Positions 8,576 to 14,873 of a stretch of 64,000 bases of DNA are shown one piece after another. This DNA comes from Microbispora corallina. GTDB lineage: Bacteria > Actinomycetota > Actinomycetes > Streptosporangiales > Streptosporangiaceae. Position 1 is the stretch's first letter. Every line of letters starts with the position of its first letter. The notes beneath the pieces were generated by a model. The model ran no database searches, was not told the origin of the DNA, and saw only the letters and a list, made by a program, of their open reading frames with translations. Position numbers and translations under genes: made by a program. The stretch covers positions 107,087 to 171,086 of the forward strand of contig NZ_BOOC01000023.1 in assembly GCF_016863035.1 (NCBI RefSeq), in the 5' to 3' direction.

Positions 8576-9550
8576 ATGAGCCTGCACGTCGACGCGGGGC
8601 CGGCCGCCCGGACCCCCGCCCCTCCCCCGAGGAGGCACGGCCGCACGCGCCCGACCCGGTCCTTCCTGTCGTGGATCGACCTCAAGGCGGCGCCGTACCT
8701 CCTCATCTCGCCGTACTACCTGCTCTTCCTGCTGTTCGGCATCTTCCCCCTGGGCTTCACGCTCTACTACTCGCTCTACAAGTACGACCTCACGGGCACG
8801 ACCAAGTGGACGGGGCTCGGCAACTACGCGGCCCTGCTGACCGACAGCGCGTTCTGGAACGCGGTCGTCAACACGCTCGGGATGTTCGTCATCGCCACCG
8901 TGCCGCAGATGCTGCTGGCGCTGCTGCTGGCGAACGCGCTGAACAAGCGCATCAGGGGCCGCTTGTTCGTCCGCCTGGGGGTGCTGCTCCCCCTCGTCAC
9001 CTCGGTCGTCGCGGTCGCCGTGGTCTTCACCCAGCTGTACGGCCGCGACTGGGGCGTGATCAACTGGGTCCTCAGCTGGTTCGGGGTCGACCCGGTCAGC
9101 TGGAAGACCGAGCGCCTCCCCTCCTGGCTGGCGATCTCCACGATGATCGACTGGCGGTGGACGGGCTACAACGCGATCATCTTCCTCGCCGGCATGCAGA
9201 CCATCCCCCGGGACCTGTACGAGGCGGCGTCCATCGACGGCGCGTCCCGCCGCCGGCAGTTCTGGCAGATCACGGTGCCGATGCTGCGGCCCACCATGAT
9301 CTTCGTGATCCTGAACTCCACCATCGGCGGCCTCACGCTCTTCTCGGAGCCCACCACGTTCTACGGCGGCAACGTCCACGGCGGCACGAACAGCCAGTTC
9401 CAGACCGTGTCGATGTTCATCGTCGAGCAGGGCTTCCGGGAGTTCGACTACGGCTACGCGTCCGCGGCCGCGTGGCTGCTGTTCCTGATGATCCTCATCG
9501 GATCGTTCATCAACTTCATGCTCATCCGCCGGATCGGGGGCAACAAGTGA
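8576..9550 (+). CDS. cebF: Cellobiose ABC transporter permease, MalF type
   Basis: This 324-residue integral membrane protein has six predicted helices, beginning with YLLISPYYLLFLLFGIFPLG. The cytoplasmic EAA loop reads EAASIDGASRRRQFWQITVPML, the contact point for the ATPase. The basic, proline-rich N-terminal tail of about 35 residues is typical of MalF-like subunits of actinobacterial carbohydrate importers. The ATG follows GAAAGG. The gene lies 87 bp after cebE, with the hairpin in the gap, and its TGA overlaps the cebG GTG by 4 nt, so the two permeases are translationally coupled. Confidence 0.88.
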   Translation: MSLHVDAGPAARTPAPPPRRHGRTRPTRSFLSWIDLKAAPYLLISPYYLLFLLFGIFPLGFTLYYSLYKYDLTGTTKWTGLGNYAALLTDSAFWNAVVNTLGMFVIATVPQMLLALLLANALNKRIRGRLFVRLGVLLPLVTSVVAVAVVFTQLYGRDWGVINWVLSWFGVDPVSWKTERLPSWLAISTMIDWRWTGYNAIIFLAGMQTIPRDLYEAASIDGASRRRQFWQITVPMLRPTMIFVILNSTIGGLTLFSEPTTFYGGNVHGGTNSQFQTVSMFIVEQGFREFDYGYASAAAWLLFLMILIGSFINFMLIRRIGGNK

Positions 9551-10440
9551 CCACGCTCTCCGCGCCCGCAGACACCAGAAGGCGCCGCGCGAAGCCCTCG
9601 GGCGGGGTGACCAACCTCTGGACGGCGACGCCGCTGACCAAGATCGTGATCGCCGTCACGCTCATCGTGTCGGCGTTCCCGCTCTACTGGATGCTCGTCA
9701 TCGCCTCCCGCACCAACCGCGAGGCCACCGACATCCCGCCGCCGTTCCTGCCGGGCGGCAACCTCGGGGCGAACATCCAGCGGGTGCTGTCCAACCCCGA
9801 CGCGCACTACATGGCCGGCCTGACCAACTCGGTGCTCATCGCGTGCACGGTCACGCTCTCCGTCGTGCTGATCTCGACCTTCGCCGGGTTCGCGTTCGCG
9901 CGGCTGCGCTTCCGTGGCGGCCGGGTGCTCCTCCTGCTGGTCCTGGTCACCATGATGGTCCCGCTCCAGCAGATGGGCATCGTGCCGCTGTACCGCCTGA
10001 TGGTCAGCCTGGAGTGGGTCGGCACGCTCAAGGCCGTCATCCTGCCGTACCTGCTGAACGGCTTCGGCGTCTTCCTCATGACGCAGTACACCGAGCAGGC
10101 CGTGCCGAACGAGCTCGTCGAGGCCGCGCGGGTCGACGGCGCCTCCACCCTGCGCATCTGGTGGAACGTCATCCTCCCGGCCGTCCGGCCGGGCATGGCG
10201 GTGCTGGGCATCAACACGTTCATGCTGACCTGGAACGACTTCCTGTGGCCGCTGATCGTGCTGACTCCGGACAACCCGACCGTCCAGGTCGCCATCAACT
10301 CTCTGAACGCCAAGTACGGCACGGACTACGTGCTGATCTTCAGCGGTACGGCGATGTCGATTCTCCCGCTCATCGTCGTTTTCGTCGTGTTCGGCCGACA
10401 GATCATCGGCGGACTCATGGAAGGTGCAGTCAAAGCGTGA
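9547..10440 (+). CDS. cebG: Cellobiose ABC transporter permease, MalG type
   Basis: This 297-residue permease starts at GTG 9547 inside the cebF stop (GTGA). A much longer open frame extends upstream but reads through cebF out of frame. The N-terminus RRRAKPSG precedes the first helix (IVIAVTLIVSAFPLYWMLVIASR). The EAA loop is EAARVDGASTLRIWWNVILPAV, and the C-terminus GRQIIGGLMEGAVKA is typical of MalG-like subunits. With CebF it forms the membrane channel of the importer. Its TGA overlaps the next GTG start. Confidence 0.88.
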   Translation: MTTLSAPADTRRRRAKPSGGVTNLWTATPLTKIVIAVTLIVSAFPLYWMLVIASRTNREATDIPPPFLPGGNLGANIQRVLSNPDAHYMAGLTNSVLIACTVTLSVVLISTFAGFAFARLRFRGGRVLLLLVLVTMMVPLQQMGIVPLYRLMVSLEWVGTLKAVILPYLLNGFGVFLMTQYTEQAVPNELVEAARVDGASTLRIWWNVILPAVRPGMAVLGINTFMLTWNDFLWPLIVLTPDNPTVQVAINSLNAKYGTDYVLIFSGTAMSILPLIVVFVVFGRQIIGGLMEGAVKA

Positions 10441-11873
10441 CAACGCACGGCACACGACCCGAGACAGAGATCCCGAGCCTGATGTTCCCCACGGGGTTCG
10501 TCTGGGGGGCCGCCACCTCCGCCTACCAGATCGAGGGCTCGATCACGGCGGACGGTCGGGGCACCTCCATCTGGGACTCCTTCTGCAGTCAGGCCGGCCG
10601 GATCGTCGAGGCGCACAACGCGGAGATCGCGATCGACCACTACAACCGGTACCGGGACGACGTGCGGCTGATGGCCGACCTCGGCCTGTCCGCCTACCGG
10701 TTCTCGGTCTCCTGGCCGCGGATCCAGCCGGACGGCTCGGGGTCGTACAACGCGAAGGGCCTCGACTTCTACAAGAGGCTCGTCGACGAGCTGCTCAGCT
10801 ACGGCATCGACCCCTGGCTGACGCTGTACCACTGGGACCTGCCGCAGTCTCTGGAGGACGCGGGCGGGTGGCCCGCACGCGACACGTCGAAGCGCTTCGC
10901 CGACTTCGCCGCGACCGTTCACGCCGAGCTGGCCGACCGGGTCAGGAACTGGAGCACGGTCAACGAGCCGTGGTGCGCGGCGTTCCTCGGGTACGCGTCG
11001 GGTGAGCACGCCCCCGGGCGGCGCGAGCCGGAGGCGGCCCTGCGGGCGGCCCACCACCTGAACCTCGCGCACGGCCTCGCCGTCCAGGCGATGCGGGCGC
11101 AGAGCGCGGACTCGCAGATCGGCGGGTGCGTGAACCTCTACGCGATCTCCCCCGCCACCGGCAGCGAGGCCGACAGGGACGCGGCCCGGCGGATCGACGG
11201 CCTGCAGAACCGGTTCTTCCTCGACGCCCTGCTCAAGGGCGCCTACCCGGAGGACGTGCTGGAGGACCTGGGCCACATCTCGGACCTCGCGTTCATCCAG
11301 GACGGCGACCTGGCCACGATCGCCTCGCCGATCGACATGCTGCTCGTCAACTACTACAGCCGCTTCACGGTGTCCGGCGCGCCGGGGGGAGCGGCGTCGG
11401 CGGCGGCGGCGCCGACCGACTCGGGCTCGCCCTGGGTCGGCAGCGAGCACGTCGGCTTCGTCAACGGCGGCCGCCCGGTCACCGCGATGGGCTGGGAGAT
11501 CGACGACGCCGGCCTGTTCGAGGTGCTGACGCGGCTGGTCGACGAGTACCCCCGGATCCCGCTCTACATCTCCGAGAACGGCGCGGCCTTCGACGACGCG
11601 CTCGGGGATGACGGCACGATCCACGACCCCCAGCGCCGGGACTACATCGAGGCGCACCTGCGCATCTGCCACGCGGCCATCGAGGCGGGCGTCCCGCTTC
11701 AGGGGTACTTCGCCTGGTCCCTGATGGACAACTTCGAATGGGCCTGGGGGTACGGCAAGCGGTTCGGCCTGGTCTACGTCGACTACGAGAGCCAGGTACG
11801 GACGCTGAAGTCGAGCGCTCTATGGTACGCCGACACCATCAGACACGGCGGGCTGCTGGGTCGGGCACAATAA
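10437..11873 (+). CDS. bglC: GH1 beta-glucosidase (cellobiase)
   Basis: A 478-residue cytosolic retaining glycosidase of family GH1. It shows the N-terminal signature FPTGFVWGAATSAYQIEG, the acid/base Glu177 in VNEPW, the nucleophile Glu380 in ISENGAAF, and the aglycone-side segment YFAWSLMDNFEWAWGY. It would split imported cellobiose and cellodextrins to glucose, lowering the inducer of the CebR-type repressor. I start it at GTG 10437, which overlaps the cebG stop by 4 nt. ATG 10482, immediately before the conserved domain, is an alternative. Position in the ceb operon and absence of a signal peptide support an intracellular role. A second GH1 gene lies at 27.7 kb. Confidence 0.93.
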   Translation: MTTHGTRPETEIPSLMFPTGFVWGAATSAYQIEGSITADGRGTSIWDSFCSQAGRIVEAHNAEIAIDHYNRYRDDVRLMADLGLSAYRFSVSWPRIQPDGSGSYNAKGLDFYKRLVDELLSYGIDPWLTLYHWDLPQSLEDAGGWPARDTSKRFADFAATVHAELADRVRNWSTVNEPWCAAFLGYASGEHAPGRREPEAALRAAHHLNLAHGLAVQAMRAQSADSQIGGCVNLYAISPATGSEADRDAARRIDGLQNRFFLDALLKGAYPEDVLEDLGHISDLAFIQDGDLATIASPIDMLLVNYYSRFTVSGAPGGAASAAAAPTDSGSPWVGSEHVGFVNGGRPVTAMGWEIDDAGLFEVLTRLVDEYPRIPLYISENGAAFDDALGDDGTIHDPQRRDYIEAHLRICHAAIEAGVPLQGYFAWSLMDNFEWAWGYGKRFGLVYVDYESQVRTLKSSALWYADTIRHGGLLGRAQ

Positions 11874-11901
11874 GCGCAGACGCGATAAGGGGGCAGTATA
11901 G

Positions 11902-12921
11902 ATGAACGGGGACCGCCGCTCCGGGGGACGACCGACCTTGGAGGCGGTCGCCGCCCGAGCCGGCGTCGGCCGCGGCACCGTCTCACGCGTGATCAACGGG
12001 TCGCCGAAGGTCAGCGACCGGGCCCGCGACGCGGTGCTGCTGGCCATCCAGGAACTGGGCTACGTGCCCAACCGGGCGGCTCGGACCCTCGTGACGAACC
12101 GGACCGACACCATCGCCCTGGTGGTCTCGGAGTCCGAGCAGCGCGTGTTCGACGAGCCGTACTTCGCGGGGCTGATCCGCGGCATCGGCTCCGCGCTGTC
12201 CGAGACCGGCCTCCAGCTCATCCTGACGATGGCGCAGAACCGGCTCGAGCACGAGCGCCTGGAGGAGTACCTGACCGGGCAGCACGTGGACGGGGTCCTG
12301 CTGACCTCGGTCCACGGCGCCGATCCCCTGCCCGGGCAGCTGGAGGAGATGGGCGTGCCGACCGTCCTCGGTGGCCGGCCCGTCGGGCTCAACCCGTACA
12401 GCTACGTCGACATGGACAACCGGGCCGGCGCCCGGCAGGCGGTCAAGTACCTGGTCTCCAAGGGCAGGACGCAGATCGCCACCATCGCCGGTCCGCAGGA
12501 CATGGGCGTGGGTGTCGACCGTCTGGCGGGGTACCGCGACGCGCTGCTCGCCACCGGCATGACCGAGCTGGTCGCCTACGGGGACTTCTCCGAGGAGAGC
12601 GGCTCGGCGGCCATGCGCGAGCTGCTGCAGCGCCACCCCGGCCTGGACGCGGTGTTCACGGCCTCCGACCCGATGGCGGTCGGGGCGCTGCGCGTGCTCA
12701 AGGAGAGGGGCAAGGTCGTCCCCGACGACGTGGCCATCATCGGGTTCGAGGACTCGAAGGTGGCCCTGCACACCGACCCGCCGCTCACCAGCGTTCACCA
12801 GCCCACCGAGGCCATGGGCCGGCAGATGGTGCAGCTGCTGATCGCCCGCATCAACGGCGAGCCGCTGGAGCAGCCGGTCGTCATCCTCGACACGCACCTG
12901 GTGATCCGCGCCTCGGCCTGA
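11902..12921 (+). CDS. cebR: LacI-family repressor of cello-oligosaccharide use
   Basis: This 339-residue regulator has an N-terminal helix-turn-helix and hinge (LEAVAARAGVGRGTVSRVIN, then GYVPNRAARTL). A periplasmic-binding-protein-like effector domain follows, with typical segments such as VDGVLLTSVHGADPLP, DAVFTASDPMAVGALRVLKE and LTSVHQPTEAMGRQMVQLLI. AAGGGGG is placed 8 nt before the ATG. It is the last gene of the ceb operon, 28 bp after bglC, so it would repress itself through the two operators upstream of cebE. In Streptomyces, cebR lies divergently upstream instead. The protein is the best candidate to read all five TGGGAGCGCTCCCA-type sites in this window. Confidence 0.88.
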   Translation: MNGDRRSGGRPTLEAVAARAGVGRGTVSRVINGSPKVSDRARDAVLLAIQELGYVPNRAARTLVTNRTDTIALVVSESEQRVFDEPYFAGLIRGIGSALSETGLQLILTMAQNRLEHERLEEYLTGQHVDGVLLTSVHGADPLPGQLEEMGVPTVLGGRPVGLNPYSYVDMDNRAGARQAVKYLVSKGRTQIATIAGPQDMGVGVDRLAGYRDALLATGMTELVAYGDFSEESGSAAMRELLQRHPGLDAVFTASDPMAVGALRVLKERGKVVPDDVAIIGFEDSKVALHTDPPLTSVHQPTEAMGRQMVQLLIARINGEPLEQPVVILDTHLVIRASA

Positions 12922-12936
12922 GGCCCGCAGGTCCCG

Positions 12937-12970
12937 GAGGGCTCCCGCGCGTTCCCGCGCGGGAGCCCTC
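12937..12970. terminator. Bidirectional terminator between cebR and the NRPS operon
   Basis: A perfect 15-bp stem (GAGGGCTCCCGCGCG with its complement) closes on a TTCC loop. It lies 16 bp after cebR and 20 bp after the stop of the converging condensation-protein gene, so it can end both transcripts. Confidence 0.75.
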
Positions 12971-12989
12971 GCCGTCTCCCCAGGACGTG

Positions 12990-14291
12990 TCAGGCGAGCG
13001 CCCGCTCCACCACGGTCCGCTCCAGGGCGGGGAGGAACGCGTCGAGGTCGGCGGGGGCCACGTACCGGGTGTCCGCGGTGACCATCACCCGGAGCCGGTC
13101 CGGCTCGCCCGTCACGTGCACGCAGAAGCGGCAGTTGAGGTCGTCGAGCCCGTCCTCCGGCGCCTCCTCCGTCAGCGGCAGGGCCGCGCGGATCTCGCCG
13201 GCGTCCGGCGGCGGGCCGGCGGGCGTCACGCCCTCGGCGGGCCGCTGGTCGTTGAAGCAGCACAGCGGGTCGGCCCCGGCGAGCGTGCGGTTCAGCTCGG
13301 CCTGGTCGTAGTAGGCGTGGCGGTAGGCGCGCAGGGCCGCCGAGCGGGCCGCGTCCATCGGGTCGCCGTCGCCGGGCTCGTCGAGGACGAACAGGCCGAG
13401 CTGCGCGAGCGAGGTCACCAGGTCCCGGTCCTCGGCCCGGAACCGGTTGTTGACCAGCGGCGTCATCGCGGCGACCGGCCTGCCGGCGATCCGGCCCGCC
13501 CCGGCGCAGGCGGCGGCCAGCAGCACGGTCGAGGTGCTCACGCCGTACCGGCCGGCGAGCAGGCGGCTCGCCCGGTCGAGGGCCGGCGAGACGAGGACGG
13601 CCCGCCGGTAGCGCGGCGACCCGGCCTCCGCTCCCGTCCCCTCGCGAGGCCTGTCGAAGATCGGGCCGCCGAGCGCGTCGAGACGCTCCCGCCAGAACTC
13701 CAGGGCCCGGTCGCCGCGGGCCTTGTCGGCCGTGCCCTGCCGCGCCACCAGGTCCCGCAGCTGTCCCGGCGCACCGGACAGCGCGCCGCGCAGCAGCGCG
13801 AGCCGCAGGTCCCGCGCGACGACGTCGCCAGCGTACCCGTCGGCCGCGACATGGCAGAAGACCAGCACGACGTGCCGGACGGCGCCGTCGCGGACGGTCA
13901 TGCCCGCGCGCAGCGGCCAGTCCGCGGCCGGGTCGAACCGGTCCGCGGCCAGCCGCTCGGCCAGTTCGGCCGGGGTCTCCACGGACTCGTCCGCCACCTC
14001 GACCGGTATGCCGCCGGTCCCGCCGATCACCTGGTTCGGCTCGCCGCCGCCGTCGGCCCGCACCCGCGTGCGCAGCGAGTCGTGCCGCTCGACCACCATG
14101 GCGACGGCCCGGGCCACCGTCTCGGGGGGCGGGGACCCCGCGCCCCTCGGCACCGGGACGACGCGGGTGAAGTTGAAGTAGTGGTCCCCGGCCGCCCCGA
14201 CCAGGCGCATCGCGCCCCAGATCGACCGCTGCCCCCACGCGAGCGGCCCCGTCCACTCGGGGACGTCGGCGCGGAAGGGCACCGGGGTCAC
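12990..14291 (-). CDS. Free-standing condensation-domain-like protein of the NRPS operon
   Basis: This 433-residue protein shows the fold pattern of an NRPS condensation domain: an N-terminal WGQRSIWGAMRL segment, ERHDSLRTRV, and CHVAADGYAGDV in place of HHxxxDG. The first His is Cys, but the catalytic second His (His147) and the Asp-Gly are kept. C-terminal segments such as DLNCRFCVHVTGEPDRLRVMV also fit. No adenylation or carrier domain is attached. It starts at GTG 14291, overlapping the carrier-protein stop, and is the last gene of the operon. It could join the substrate on the free carrier protein to the main chain, acylate the N-terminus or release the product. Which of these applies cannot be read from sequence. 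Confidence 0.75.
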   Translation of the reverse strand: MTPVPFRADVPEWTGPLAWGQRSIWGAMRLVGAAGDHYFNFTRVVPVPRGAGSPPPETVARAVAMVVERHDSLRTRVRADGGGEPNQVIGGTGGIPVEVADESVETPAELAERLAADRFDPAADWPLRAGMTVRDGAVRHVVLVFCHVAADGYAGDVVARDLRLALLRGALSGAPGQLRDLVARQGTADKARGDRALEFWRERLDALGGPIFDRPREGTGAEAGSPRYRRAVLVSPALDRASRLLAGRYGVSTSTVLLAAACAGAGRIAGRPVAAMTPLVNNRFRAEDRDLVTSLAQLGLFVLDEPGDGDPMDAARSAALRAYRHAYYDQAELNRTLAGADPLCCFNDQRPAEGVTPAGPPPDAGEIRAALPLTEEAPEDGLDDLNCRFCVHVTGEPDRLRVMVTADTRYVAPADLDAFLPALERTVVERALA

Positions 14292-14545
14292 CGGTGGATC
14301 CGTTCGCCGACGTAGCGCGCCAGATCGTCCAGCCCCGCGAGGTGGTCGACGTACCCGGCGAGGTCGATCTCCACGCCGAACTCGTCCTCGATCGCGTCGA
14401 TCAGCCGGAGCTGGGCCAGCGAGGTGACGCCGAGGGCGGCCAGCGAGCAGTCGGCCGCGGAGATCTCCGCCGCCGTGATCTCGCCGTCGCACGCCTCGGA
14501 GATCATGACCGCCAGCCGCGCGGAGAGATCGGCCTGTGTCGTCAT
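14288..14545 (-). CDS. Free-standing acyl/peptidyl carrier protein
   Basis: An 85-residue acidic protein with the carrier-protein core LGVTSLAQLRLIDAIEDEFG. Ser42 in GVTS is the predicted 4'-phosphopantetheine site, and helix III follows in DLAGYVDHLAGLDDLARYV. A clear AGGAGG precedes the ATG, which shares one base with the stop of the upstream 50-residue ORF (TGATG). The 3' end overlaps the condensation-protein start by 4 nt, so carrier and condensation protein are almost surely made together. No loading enzyme is fused to or next to it. A substrate may be loaded by an A domain of the NRPSs or by an enzyme elsewhere. The GxTS motif looks more like a type II ACP than the GGHS motif of the modular T domains. 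Confidence 0.85.
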   Translation of the reverse strand: MTTQADLSARLAVMISEACDGEITAAEISAADCSLAALGVTSLAQLRLIDAIEDEFGVEIDLAGYVDHLAGLDDLARYVGERIHR

Positions 14546-14697
14546 CACGCCTCCTGGGGTTCGCCGGTCGTCCGGGCCACGCCGGCGACCGTCGGGGTGG
14601 TGGAGAACACGCCGATCGGCCGATCGACGCCGAAGTTCCTGCGGGTCCCGGCGGCCCGCGCCGCCGGGACGAACGGGTGCCGGCCCGGCGCGGTCAT
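14545..14697 (-). CDS. 50-residue peptide of unknown function, translationally coupled inside the NRPS operon
   Basis: This small ORF encodes 50 residues, starting MTAPGRHPFVPAARAAG and ending TGEPQEA. Its ATG overlaps the mbtH stop (ATGA) and its TGA overlaps the carrier-protein ATG (TGATG), so it fills the interval exactly. Nearly all of its codons end in G or C, as in neighbouring genes. These points support real translation rather than a spacer. It has no Cys, no signal peptide, an Arg-rich N-terminal half and a Thr-rich C-terminal half (FSTTPTVAGVARTT). I do not recognise a family. It might be a ribosomal precursor or scaffold peptide, a regulator of the synthetases, or merely a coupling device. 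Confidence 0.65.
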   Translation of the reverse strand: MTAPGRHPFVPAARAAGTRRNFGVDRPIGVFSTTPTVAGVARTTGEPQEA

Positions 14698-14873
14698 CCG
14701 CCCTGCCTGAGGCTGCGGGGGCGCATGTCCGTCCACACCTCCTCGATGTGGCCAAGGCACTGCTCCCGGGTGCCGTCGAACCCCTCCGGACGCCAGCCGT
14801 CGGGCACGGGCCGGTCGGCGGGCCAGAGGGAGTACTGGTCCTCGTCGTTCACCACGACGCGGTAGGTGCTCAT
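14694..14873 (-). CDS. MbtH-like protein
   Basis: A 59-residue protein with the complete MbtH signature: NDEDQYSLWP, PDGW, CLGHIEEVWTDMRP and SL near the end. MbtH-like proteins bind adenylation domains and are often needed for their folding and activity, so this one probably serves the A domains of the two upstream synthetases. The ATG overlaps the stop of the NRPS-MFS gene by 4 nt (ATGA) and has AAGGAGA just upstream. Its own TGA overlaps the start of the 50-residue ORF. No siderophore tailoring enzyme is nearby, so MbtH does not imply a siderophore here. Confidence 0.96.
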   Translation of the reverse strand: MSTYRVVVNDEDQYSLWPADRPVPDGWRPEGFDGTREQCLGHIEEVWTDMRPRSLRQGG

